Below are positions 8,161 through 19,223 of a stretch of DNA of 64,000 nt, piece by piece. The notes under the pieces were generated by a model. It was not told the DNA's origin, searched no databases, and was given only the letters and a program-made list of their open reading frames with translations. Each line of letters opens with the position of its first letter. Within the stretch, counting starts at the first letter, position 1. Made by a program: the position numbers and the translations under genes. The stretch is from Gyromitra esculenta (Eukaryota > Ascomycota > Pezizomycetes > Pezizales > Discinaceae): positions 1,178,001 through 1,242,000 of the forward strand of contig JBCAML010000005.1 in assembly GCA_038503075.1 (NCBI GenBank). Direction: 5' to 3'.

Positions 8161-9933
8161 GGATGTAATGGGGTGTTTAGTTTTTATTATTATTATTATT
8201 TATTTTTGGTGTGGTGTTTTTTTGTTGCGAGATTGTGTTGAAATGTTATCTTGTATATTCTTGGACTTTTGTGTGTGTGTTTTTTTTTAACGCAGATAGC
8301 TAGCTAGCTAGGTTAACGGTTTGAAGAGTGTTCTGGGGGGAAGACAGTTTTAAGTATTTTAGGGGCGGGGGGGGGAGTGTTTGGAGGGTTTTTCAAAATT
8401 CTTGTCTTGAGTGGATTGATTAACCTTTTTTCTTTCTTTCTTTCCCCCCACTTTCTCGGAATTGCCCCCCCTTCCCCCACCCTCCTCTGTCGTCGTCTCT
8501 TTTCTCTCTCAAATTTACTTTTCTATGACGAATGGATATGGAATATGGATCTGGGTGAGGCGTGTATGGCGTTATGTTTTTTTTATTTAGTTTTTTTTAA
8601 ACCTTTAATTCCATTATCATGAGTTTTTTTAGTTTTTTAGTTTTCCTTTTACTGATCAATTGTACTTGATATGAAGCTTGGTAGCTTTGGACTTGCGTAT
8701 TTTAGTTGTTTTTTTCCGTTTTTCCGTTTTACTGGACTGGACTGGACTGGACCGATTGTGACAAGTTTAATGAGTAAATAAACGAGCTGGCTATTTGTTT
8801 ATTTTTTTTCCAATTGAATATTATTAGTATACCTAGCCAAATGTATACGTAGTCTAAACTTGGGATGCTCATTATTCTGCTTTGTTCGATTGTAAGGTTA
8901 ACGTTTAGATCTTCTGGGTGGAGTAATCTGAAGCTTCCGTTTGTCAATTCAGCTGGTTGTTGTCTCTACCTTCCGCGCTTAAGTGTTAACAGTGAATGGT
9001 GTCTGATATATAGAGATCACTGGTCACTCGGAGGCCTAGCAACCACCATGGTTCCTAGATGAACGTGTGAGAGAGTTGGTTTAATCGCGGGAGCGTATAT
9101 AATCCAGGGCTCTTCCTTGTGAATTGTAAGATAAATGGCTGGAAAAAAAAGATATACTAAATTTCTTATATAGCTGACTCCTGGCAGAATCCTAGCTAGT
9201 GATGGACCTGCCTGATTTAATTCGACTTTGAATTTTTTGTGCGTGCTGGTTGATCACTCATATGTCAGTGGGCTTGTACTGCTATTCAAGGATACGCTGC
9301 TTTCTTGTATTTGCCTGAATAGGTAATATTGGGACCATTCTGTTAGGGCTGATGATGCTCTGCCACTATAGTAGGCGCTCGGTGGCAGTACATGGAGCCA
9401 TAGGACGCGGCACTAGCTGTCTCTGTTTCTCTGCTCGAGAGCCTCTGGTTGGCGCTGATATTTTTTTCGAAAATCGTACACCTATGGCTAAGAGCTTCGG
9501 CTGGCCTCGTTCTAGCTATTTCGAATCAGATACCGTTGTATAAGAGTTATGGGCATTGGAAAAAGAAGGATAGGCTCGTGTAGTTTAACTTACAATGGGT
9601 CTGTGTGGTGACATGATGCTGAAGTCCGCACTTTGAAGTTTTAATTATTACATATGGTTTGAAGGCTCGGGGGGGACTTGACGCTTCTTATACTTGCAGG
9701 AAGCTTTCCTGGTGGTGACTCGAGCTAGCCATTCACGTCACAAGACAGAACCCGAAGCTAGCTGGCGCTAGGCTAAAAAACACTGGGATGCGTAGAATGC
9801 GCAGAGAAGTTGACTGGACGGCAACTTTGTACGCTAAGCGGCTAATTTTGATTGGTGTCATCTACACTTCTTAAACCTCCTATACATGCATATATGACCG
9901 CGTAACCGGAGTCGCGCGTGCTACATGTACTTA
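8161..9933. other. Intergenic, AT-rich
   Basis: 3' flank of the Fhl1-like gene, with TAT-trimer, poly-T and ACTGG tracts and TAGC/CTAG-rich sequence. One TACATGTA octamer lies at 9922. No convincing coding sequence on either strand. Confidence 0.6.
8731..8752. repeat. ACTGG pentamer repeat
   Basis: Four tandem ACTGG units in non-coding sequence. Confidence 0.85.
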
Positions 9934-10062
9934 CTACCCGTATTCTTACGACGTTTTTAAAACGGGCTAGGTCCGCATACCATACAAACTGCCCTGAACT
10001 TACCTATTTTATATGGGACGCAGAGGTAGCCCGTTTTAAAAACGTCGTGAGAATACGAGTAG
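9934..10062. mobile_element. MITE-like inverted-repeat element with TA target duplication
   Basis: A 129-bp element flanked by TA (9932-9933 and 10063-10064). Its arms run about 9934-9969 and 10027-10062, begin CTACCCGTATTC and end GAATACGAGTAG, and match at all but two positions over about 36 bases. The central loop is about 57 bases. The TA duplication and non-coding palindrome fit a Tc1/mariner-type MITE. A TACATGTA octamer sits five bases outside the left end. Confidence 0.7.
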
Positions 10063-10078
10063 TACTTGATATCAGTCA

Positions 10079-10366
10079 CGTGCCCCTCTTCACCCCACCT
10101 TCGGTGACAACAGGCCGTACTTCTGCATGGACAAGGGTGCTATGGGTATCGCTAACTAAAAGTTTCGCAGTGATATTCTCAAGGAAGACGTCTGGAACAC
10201 CCCAAGACCGTTGACAATAAACCTCCTCCTGCCTTTTCAAGAATCAATTACTTCACTGCAACCAAGCAGTATCCAGAAGATGCTGGACTCGGAAATACCA
10301 ATCTCTGAGAATGAAGATGCTGCAGAGTGGAAAGATTGTGCTTTGGCTGCAGTGGTCGATCTCTAG
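10079..10366 (+). pseudogene. Possible decayed reading-frame fragment
   Basis: One frame continues for 96 codons with a single internal stop after ...DKGAMGIAN and looks protein-like on both sides (for example FGDNRPYFCMDKG before and ILKEDVWNTPRPLTINLLLP after). It starts just beyond the right end of the MITE at 9934-10062 and has no ATG of its own. I do not recognise the family. It may be a relic of a gene or transposon, or chance. Confidence 0.22.
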
Positions 10367-12403
10367 TTAAGTACAACCTTCGCTCTAAAATTTCTCGTAT
10401 TTTTTTTTTATTAGTGGCTAATAAGTCTTATCTCAGGATTCCAGCAAACATTTAGACAAGATTCATGCATTCTGAGAAACTCGTGATGCGTACGGCAGTG
10501 TAGTAAATAACTGTCTCTAAGGATTAGTGTACTTCTAACGTTTTTCTTTAGGTGGGACTTAGAGAGTTTAATAGCTAGGAAGGCTAAAGGCGAGTTTTTT
10601 TTAAAAAAAAAATCTGCCTTCTTACTAGGTGGGAATAAACAGCACTAATTTGCAAAAATCTCTGGGATGTGTATCTACCAAAATTAACCATGTAGTCAAC
10701 TTTCAGCAGGTAATGGCCTCATGCAGCAACCCGCAACCTAATAGTGGAAGCAAAAAAGAGGTGAATTTATGGTGAATTTATATCACTTCCTAACAGAAGA
10801 AAAATTACACGCTGAATTATGAGAGCCACGCTCTGATGAGAGAGGGCTGTCGATGTTAATATATAGTGTGCTGTGAGGGGTATATTGTGGTGGGAACAAA
10901 TCTGGACTACCAAGGAGGCAGAAAGGGACATTTGGTACCCCTTTCAGATCGATTTTGCTTTGCGGCAGCCTATGATGCATATAGAACTAAACTAAATCCT
11001 AAAGATGAGGCGCTGGTCATGAAAACGGTGCGTGCTGTTGATGTATTTGGGGGCTGAGTGTTACTACATGTAGCGGCAGCCCTCGTGACGATAGCCTATC
11101 CTCATATAACGAATATCCGTCACCAAATAAAATCCCCCTTTGGAATTCCGAATCACTAAGAAATAGAGTGCTTTTTCGATGCGCAGCCTGTGCGGCTAGA
11201 ATGCTAGGAAAGGAAATATAATTACTTAAGCTCAGCGAGTGATTTCGTATGACCACCTGGCTTGCTTGTGGTTGGCCCGAGACCCTCAGCAGAGCGTTAC
11301 ACGAGGAAATTAAGGGCTGGCTACAGAGACAATGATCCAGCGCCTCTTCCGTGCTAGGACGCTTTACCCTCAACCTTCGATTGCTTTGTCTATGATTACG
11401 ATGAAGCTGGGGCTTGGAAGAAAGCCTCTGATCGCTGGCAGATGGTATGGTGCAACCTGCACCAACATTTGCACTTCTCGGTGCGGCCCGAAGCCCAACC
11501 GCTTCTATGCTCTTAGACTTGCGGATCATGCATAAGGCGCACCGATAGCCGTCCAATTATTTAGGCTATCGAATACCGGGCTAGAAAGATCTTCTGGGTG
11601 GTTTACATCTGAAAGTTCAGGGGATTAGTTGTTACGCTAATTAATAGGTTTATATGCTCCGATAAGCATCCTGAAGTAATACCTACACTAAGAGTGCCTT
11701 CACCTATCGCCCTCGAGCCTATCGATCTTTCTTGCTAATTCACGGAAGAGGGAAGAAGGGAGGCGCAGGCTTGAAGGTGATAAGACCGTGCAGCACGGTG
11801 AGCAGTGTTGTCGATATTGTCAAGGTTGTGCTGCAGCCACTCGCCCTCTCTCCGCATTCTCTCCGCATTCTCTGGTAGAGTAGCCCTGCAAGCGTTTATA
11901 CGAGTCTTCCAGGGATCGGGCTGAGTGAAAGCCACGTCATGAAACCTATGCAGTAGCACATACGTTTAAGTATTTTTTCTTTTCAGAAGCGCAGTAACTA
12001 ATCCACAATATATAAGTCTCTGTGAATTTCAGGCTTGCGCCGGTTGTAGGTAATCATGAGCCATCACTCATGACATCTTTATTGATATTTGTTGTGATAT
12101 TGGGGCGTGTAGGGAGGAATAGAGGGCTCGATTGCTTGTATTGCTTAGGTTCGCTTGAGGTGGGCATACGGCCCCTATCTAAATAGTTCTCTCTCGGGCG
12201 CTCGAGTGCCCGTGTGCCGGGTACCTGTCTCTCAATCATTTCCGACACCGAAGCCACACCCTTGGAGGCACCCCGTATTAGGAAGCTTCTCCAACAATAT
12301 TACATCCAACACGATTAATCCGCAAACAGTCTGCTTATTAAATCTATAAGAAAATAGCTAGCTAAACTTTTATATGCTAATTAAGACTAGTTTTCTTTTT
12401 TCG
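10367..12403. other. Intergenic, no supported gene
   Basis: AT-rich sequence with a TACATGTA octamer at 11065. The longest open frame (11017-11556, - strand, 179 codons) has no recognisable motif, biased Ser/Leu/Arg content and no neighbouring splice support, so it is left uncalled. Confidence 0.5.
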
Positions 12404-13411
12404 TTAGGGCCTTGACTCTGGTATTGGGTGACATTTTGTGTAAACAACCGAGCACACGAAAAAGTAGTTAAACCCGCCAAACAGCAAATACCCCAGATAT
12501 ACCACAGCAATCTATCAAATCTAGTTAGAAAACACCCCAAAGAGCTAACTAAATATTTTAGCCTCTAAAAAAAACTCACTTTCATCCCCACGCCCCACTC
12601 CTCTTCCCAAAGCGGAAAAACAACTAGTAAAGACAGTCCCAAGAAGTATGAAATCAGCGCGAAGCTCAATAGCATTCCGGGAACCTGTAGAACGTAGACG
12701 AAAATAAAGTCTGGCTTTCCGTTCTTAGATATTGCTCCGAGTACTTTGCGAGGTCCATCTGGGTCGGTGCCGAAGTTCGCAAATAGGATTATATGGTGGA
12801 ATGCGACTATCACAGACACAAGACTGAAGACAATGCTGCCATACCAAGTACCACGTGTAAACCAGGTCGCGTTTGCATGAAATCCGTCCCATGAAAAAGA
12901 TGCGGTTACAGCACTGGCTACTACCGCTCCCTGTTTTCCTTGTGTCAGCAATCGATCTACAACTCGCAAGATTTTATCATTGATGTACTCACTGACATGG
13001 CGACATAGCGGTACTCGCATTTCTTATTGTTGCACCAGATTTCAATCTTCTGGATTTGTAGTTCGTGGGTTGGCGTCTCAATAATATGAGTGATGGGTGT
13101 CCGCAAACACTCCCATGGTGTTGTGATAACGAATATGCAAATACTGAGGAAAGATGATATCTTCGTGAGAAGACAGTGCCAGCCCTATTTCATAGCTAGT
13201 TAGCAACTGATAAGATCTTGAGAATAATAGGAGGGGAGACAGTAGCTACAGTTTGCAAAATTGACAGGGTATTCCGTCGTGAAATAGGCTGCGACATCAA
13301 ATATGACATTTTTCGTCGAAGGAGGGAAATAATTAAAATAATTAAAATAAAATAAGAGATCAAGAAGGTAAATGTGTTACTACTTTGACAATGGGCTTTT
13401 AATGAATACAC
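12404..13411 (-). CDS. Hypothetical multi-pass membrane protein (four exons)
   Basis: Spliced model: exons 13411-13250, 13184-12993, 12930-12580 and 12511-12404, with introns of 65, 62 and 68 nt. It totals 270 residues. The last three exons are well supported. All junctions keep phase and give continuous hydrophobic segments, including TKISSFLSICIFVITTPW, GSIVFSLVSVIVAFHHIILF, VPGMLLSFALISYFLGLSLL and VVYLGYLLFGGFNYFFVCSV, so four or more transmembrane helices. A soluble stretch with CNNKKCEYRY separates the first two. The 5' end is less certain: exon 1 uses a GTAGCT donor, and a different frame over the same bases is also open, so another first exon may exist. No family recognised. Its place beside a decayed fragment and a gene-poor tract suggests an accessory gene. 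Confidence 0.55.
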
Positions 13412-13832
13412 ATGCAGGGCATTCTTTATAAACTTATGAAAGGCTTTTAATTATCGTACCGTAGTTTTTGCGGGTTAGACTACGATGTACCCAAAAGTTC
13501 GGCCTCTAGGTGACGCCAAGTTCATCGAAGCCTACTGGGGCTGTGAACGAAAGAGCGTAACCTGGAGGATATCTGTATATTCGACCCGCGCATTCTAGAT
13601 CCTGATCGCCCTGTCTTGTCGGTCTGGCTTGTCGGTCTGGCGCTTACAACGTAAACCAACGCCTTTGCATTTATTGCATGAACGCTACGTACTTGCTGCA
13701 ATGCAGGTGGTGACCAACAGGCGATTAACATGATTTCTTTTTTAGGGCAAGAAAAGAACGTCGTTCGAACTTATGTGTTCGATTTTCCCATCACCAGCTG
13801 GTTGCGAGGAAAAGTCGCTAGCATTCCTACGC

Positions 13833-13850
13833 TTTTTTTTTTTTTTTTTT
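13833..13850. repeat. Poly-T run (possible retroposon A-tail on - strand)
   Basis: Eighteen consecutive T on the + strand. On the - strand the run follows ...ACTCATC. It could be the 3' tail of a retroposed sequence, but no target duplication or coding relic was identified. Confidence 0.5.
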
Positions 13851-16360
13851 GATGAGTATCATCTTTCCTCCTACTGTCAACCTCCAGGAACGGCAATCAC
13901 CACATAACAAAACTTGGGGAAGTTTCCAGCGATGTGGAAAAGCTATTCATATAACCAACAGCTCAACGCGCATGGGCCACACCAGTAATGCGAATATTTA
14001 TTTCTCCACACACCACCTCGCGCTTTCCAAACGACTGACGCGAAAACAACACGAAAACAGAAGGCCGAACGGTTACAATATCTACTCTTGTCTTTTGCAC
14101 GATTGAGATTCTCAGAAATTACAGCACTTACGCCTGTCTTCCATGGATAGATCAACCCAGCCCTAATCGTAAGGTCATGGAATCCAGTGAAATTTCACCA
14201 GAATCATGTCAGATACACGAAAACACCAGCGCATCTCTGCAATATGATCAAGGCTGCTCATTGCGCCATGTGGGATCACACAGGAAGCCAGACACAGCCG
14301 TACCTGGAGATCATTTCAGATGAAACGAGGTTTTGGTCAAGAGAAGAATTTGGATGTAGGAATCACGGGGAGCCGAACATTACACAAGAAGAAGAAAACG
14401 AGTTCTCTGGGGCGCCCATCTTCACCGCTACCAGAGCCGCAATTGCAAGGCAACACCCCTGTGTAGCAAAAGAAACTGCTTCACGATGTTTGGACCACTA
14501 TGCGGTCAAGGGTAGCATCGGGCCAGGTCTAGCCCGCTCTACCCATCTTAGTACCAACCGGCCCCTACCATACTACCAGTATAGGTGGCTAACGAACAAG
14601 GCTAGCTGAATTACGATCAGCCTTTGGTCTCGAGTGATCTACGATGAACTATTCGAGTGGCTCAGATTGACGGAAGCACAAGCCAGCCCGAGGTTTCATC
14701 TTATGCGAGTAGAAGAAACTAACAGGGCTCAGGGGAAGGCACGCACAAAAACTAGGTAAGAAACCGGGAGAGGGAAGATACGGGTACAGAAGCTGTGTAT
14801 GGAAGTTCGAAGCCGACTGACACGGAACAGATGGATTGAAAATCGGGCTCAGTATGATTAGATCTGCATCATCTCTAAAAATCTAGTATCAATATCCATA
14901 AGGAAACCTATCAGAGTTTTCTTGGCCCCGAGAGATCTTAGAATAACACTGTCACGGAGCATTTCTCTCTAAAAGGACTCAATTCCGTACGCTAGGGTCT
15001 ATGCGCATCAAGTAAGAATGATCTATATTATAGAGCCTTGAATTAGAGAAGCTTTATAATAGGTTTTGTTGTAAGTCTCGTGTTTTTAAAAGCAAAATAG
15101 TGATGTAATTGAATTGCGCCTACCGCTGTAAGCCTCAGAGAGGGACGCCTTGCAAGAATAGCTTTTCGCTATATGGATGTGAGTCAGAAAGAATCTATGA
15201 GCTGCACTAGTGTTAATCAAAATGCTCACTCAGCTTTGCTATCGGGATATACACACACAAGACGAATAGAGGCCTCCTGATACGAATGGCTATGGCTCTG
15301 GATATGTCATTTTAATCATATGCGGTGATGGAGAATACCCTAGTCTACCACTTTCCTCACCGCTTCTCTCAAAATATCTAGATACATAGTATACTATGAA
15401 GCTAAAATTAGCACACTATAAGTGCGATTCGTCAACTAATCAACGGACACATTGAATGAACATTAAAGATCAAGCGTCACCGCATCCTAAGTAATTCAAG
15501 AATAGTCAATCTTACAGAGCACCAAGAGCCCCAAATATCTATATCTTGCAGCAGAAATATTTCTCGGTGTGTTCGACCTTTCTTACAGAGCTCTTGGTAG
15601 TGTGCGTTGAATACTTAAGCACTCAACCACCAGCCAAGTATTCCTCCTCAAACAAATCTTAATTGTGCCTAGGCTAAGCTACATGTATGGTACCTAATGA
15701 ATAAACAACAAGAACAAGCTACATATATGAAGATGAAAACATCTGTAAATCGCATGTTCGTAGTCTTCGGTGATACGAAATCAAACGTCTAACTAGTTTT
15801 GGATGTATCGTTCGTCATTCTAATTCCCTATCTCCCTTCTCAACTTCCTCTCTTGCACTCCTCCGTACAGCTTTAAATTCTTTCCAAATTTTAACCCCAA
15901 ATTCCACACCGTCTTTCGTATAAAGTAGCGAGAACCAAACTAGATATAGGCAAGATCTGAGACAAAGTCTCCTCAAGATTAGGCTTAGTCACCTCACCAT
16001 AATTTCGCGATTGGCAAACTCAAGAACGTCTCCACGGGCAAGTAGATGTTTCGGTGCAGTTAACAACTATCCTTTCACGGTGGAAAATGGGCATTCAAAC
16101 CCCTCGGCTGCCATCCGATCACGAGTGATATTATATGATTTTTTGTGTCGTAATGGGGGTATGGAGATCTGGAAAGGTGAAGAGAGACAGACTGTTAAAA
16201 GAAGGAAGAAGATGGACATGGAAGTGACGGATAAATGTTATGAGTTAGGATTTGTTTGGATTTGTTGTGTGGATTTGTGAATTGTTTATTAGTTATGTTT
16301 GTTTTGTTTATTTCCTTTTGCTAACCGCCAGGTTGGATGCGTGTATGATTAATCTATAGC

Positions 16361-16380
16361 TATCTATCTATCTATCTAGT
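16361..16380. repeat. CTAT tetramer microsatellite
   Basis: About four to five tandem CTAT units in non-coding sequence. Confidence 0.8.
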
Positions 16381-16868
16381 TTGGTTCTCGCCGCAACCTC
16401 ACGACTGCGCTGGATGTGGTACATTTTATCACTATTTTTCTTACTCTCGTTGTAGGGCTCCTGTTTAGGTTTACCCACCTATGAGGATAGAGCTAGGCAC
16501 GAGACTAACCTATTTAGCTACTAGTGCTATGATATGTCTGCCGAATTATCATTGGCATGAAAAAGGCTCAATTCATAGCAAATCTGAACGTAGTCAATAA
16601 ATCTCCATTACCTTGACACAGTTATTAAAACGAAGAACAAAAGAATTATGTATACCAAAAACTTATAAAAAACCAAGATTGAACTACTACCCTGGCCACT
16701 TATTCCCAACCTAAGTACAAAAAAAAAAACTCCACCCCCAAAAGAAATATAATAAACCCTACCCTAATCCGTGCTAGTTTGTTTTTTTGCTTTGCTGAAG
16801 ATAGTCTTGCATGTATAACATAATTGTACCATGTATATCCCCAAAAACAAATAGACATAATCCAGAAC

Positions 16869-18020
16869 CTAATCCTCCGCAAACATGTGCTTCTCCAGCT
16901 TGGCAATAACTCTTGGGAAATGCTCTCGTGCCAGATCTAATACCGTCTTTCCAGACTTATCCCGGATGCTCAGATCCGCTTTCTCTTGATCCACCAACCA
17001 ATTGACGAAATCCTCGTTCCCTATCCTTGTCGCGATATGGAGAGTTGTCTCGCCCTTATCGTCCTGAGCATTTATGTCAGCTCCATGATCCAACAGCAGC
17101 GCGGCCGCCGTTTGTAAGCTTATGCGTGGTGGATGCGAGAGGATAAGATGTAGCGGAGTTGTTCCTTGAGAGTCTTGGGCATTGGCGTCCGCCTTGTTCT
17201 CCAGCAGTAACTCGATGATCTCTAATCTGTTTTGGGGGTTGAGCCAATTCGTCAGCGTAACATGGAGCGGCGTCCTGTCGCGGACATCTCGCGCATTATA
17301 GTTGGCCCGATATTCCAGCAGCGTCCGAACTATCGCTACGTTCCCCGCTTCCGCAGCTGTGGAAAGGGCTGTCTGGAAATAGGAGTCCCGGGCGTCGATC
17401 CACGCACCCTCCTTCGCGAGGAACTCAACCATCGCTTGATGCCCGCGCAATGTGGCACGAAGCAAGGCCGTGCCGTTTACACCTTTAGCATCAATGATAG
17501 CGCCATGCTCGACCAGCAGCTTGGCTATTGGAAGATATCCCAGCTGAGCCGCAAGGTAAAGCGGCCTGTTTTTCTTGCTTCGAGGATTAACGTTGGGGCC
17601 ATGCTCCAAAAGCAGTCTGACCATCGATTCATTGTTGGTTTTTACAGCGTCACTGAGTGCTGTCAGGGAGTTGCTGTATTTGGCATCAATTTTGGCCCCG
17701 TTTCCCAGCAGCAGTCGGACTATTGCCTCGTTTCGATTTAGAGTAGCGTAGTGGAGCGGACCCTTTCGTGGCCGCTTCCAGCAATTGGGATCAAGGCCCT
17801 TCTTAAGCAAGAGACGAACCAGAGGCTCGTGATTATGCAGCGCAGCCCAGCACAGCGGAGGGAGGTTGTCTCTGCCCTGGGTCGCAAACTTGTGGAGCCT
17901 TGGGGTGAGAAGGTTGGCAAAAAAGCGGTTTGTCTGGAGGAGGGAATTAAGCGAGTTTCGGTGCAGATTATCCGCGATAATCAGGAGAAGCTCGTTCGGA
18001 AAGCTCTCGAGTAGCAACAT
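16869..18020 (-). CDS. F-box-like protein with ankyrin repeats
   Basis: Uninterrupted frame of 383 residues. The N-terminus (about 1-45) matches an F-box pattern: FPNELLLIIADNL followed by LNSLLQTNRFFANLLTPRL. Ankyrin repeats then run from about 51 to 370. They are recognisable as roughly nine units of the form pLh.A...G...hV..LL..GA.hda, for example GTALLRATLRGHQAMVEFL and GTTPLHLILSHPP. F-box proteins link substrates to SCF (Skp1-Cul1) ubiquitin ligases, and the ankyrin stack would supply substrate binding; both are family knowledge. F-box/ankyrin combinations are often expanded in Pezizomycetes. No substrate can be inferred. The ATG at 18020 is chosen because the F-box begins immediately after it. 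Confidence 0.85.
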   Translation of the reverse strand: MLLLESFPNELLLIIADNLHRNSLNSLLQTNRFFANLLTPRLHKFATQGRDNLPPLCWAALHNHEPLVRLLLKKGLDPNCWKRPRKGPLHYATLNRNEAIVRLLLGNGAKIDAKYSNSLTALSDAVKTNNESMVRLLLEHGPNVNPRSKKNRPLYLAAQLGYLPIAKLLVEHGAIIDAKGVNGTALLRATLRGHQAMVEFLAKEGAWIDARDSYFQTALSTAAEAGNVAIVRTLLEYRANYNARDVRDRTPLHVTLTNWLNPQNRLEIIELLLENKADANAQDSQGTTPLHLILSHPPRISLQTAAALLLDHGADINAQDDKGETTLHIATRIGNEDFVNWLVDQEKADLSIRDKSGKTVLDLAREHFPRVIAKLEKHMFAED

Positions 18021-19223
18021 CGCAGCCGGAGTGTAGGATGAACGTCAAGGAAGCTGAAACAGGGCGATCACCGTTTGTGATATGTACTACGTCTACCGAG
18101 AGTCGCTCGTGGGCTCCTGCCAGTGGCGTTAGTAAGCGAACCTCCCGAGTCCCGCAACTAATCCCGCCAACCAACTGGCTGATGTCTGCCTGCTAGATAG
18201 CCGTGCTGGACCATCTCCAGCAGTCTCTTATGGCGGATTGGATGGCTGCTGCTGCGTGAGGGGCTGGTGACGTAATTGGCTTGGCGTGTCCTACTATTTT
18301 ACCAACTGAACCGCAATTATTAGGAAAACTTGCTAAATTTGTAGGAGCTCGCCATTCCCCTGAGCAACACCAACCCTGCCTACAGTTGGTTGGAAGGTCC
18401 TAATCGGAAGCCTAAAATTATCAATTAATACCCGAAACAGCTATTTCTTTTCAGGCCAAAGCTAATCTCGCCCTGCAGAATTTCATGACCACCCCTTCCC
18501 AACTAAATAGACCAAGAATTCACTATAACCAACCTAAACCGGAATCAATAACGCCCAAAGAGCTTCGGAATACACCATATGTGGGTGAAATCCTAAGCTA
18601 GGACAGAGGCAGCTCCCGAAAAAGATCTAATCTCACTTACATTATCCCCTGGTCAACCAAAAAATGCCAGTACGGCTCAAACACCAAGAACGCCTGCTCA
18701 AGATCCCAATTGGGTAGAAGTCAGCTACCCCATTCAATCCAAGCAGCCCCCTTTAGAATCTATGGGGTACAAGACGAGTAGAGCTACCACTGCATCTCAT
18801 TGATCTTCCAGGCCTTGAACTCTTATCAGAGGTTTCAAGACACTCCCCCCATGGCTAGTAGAGGTGATTGACCAAAACTCGTCAGAATCCGGTAAGTTTG
18901 AACCCCTCTTAGAGCGAGAATGTGATATTCATGCATACTCAAGTGATCGTTTATGACGCTAGGCTTGTAGTACTAAGGGAACCGATCCACCACCGCGAGG
19001 CTCTACGGAATCGAGTGATAAATCGAGATCTGATCGCACCTAGCCAGCGACAGTTGACGAGAGAATAGATTCATAAGACACACAAGATGGTTTGTTCCAT
19101 GTTGTCTAGGTACACATTTACCTTTTACAGGCACCCTCAGAGTAATTTATCCTCACCTCGAGGTCTAAATTTCTCTAATGAGCCTTCAAAAACCACACAG
19201 TTTCAATAAGAATGTATAGTCTC
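18021..19223. other. Intergenic, no supported gene
   Basis: Promoter side of the F-box/ankyrin gene and 3' side of the next gene, both on the - strand. I see no coding relic, element or strong motif. Confidence 0.5.

Larger units (their letters stand above)
13412..16868. other. Intergenic, no supported gene
   Basis: 3.4 kb of AT-rich sequence with an 18-base T run (13833-13850), a TACATGTA octamer (15680) and a CTAT microsatellite (16361-16380). Open frames at 14187-14609 (+, 140 codons) and 16011-16280 (+) show no motifs and are not called. Confidence 0.5.

Noticed and set aside
11017..11556. 179-codon frame on the - strand
   Set aside because: A frame of this length is possible by chance in 64 kb. 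No motif, no splice context and unusual Ser/Arg content.
14187..14609. 140-codon frame on the + strand
   Set aside because: No recognisable domain, poor codon pattern, and isolated in repeat-like sequence.
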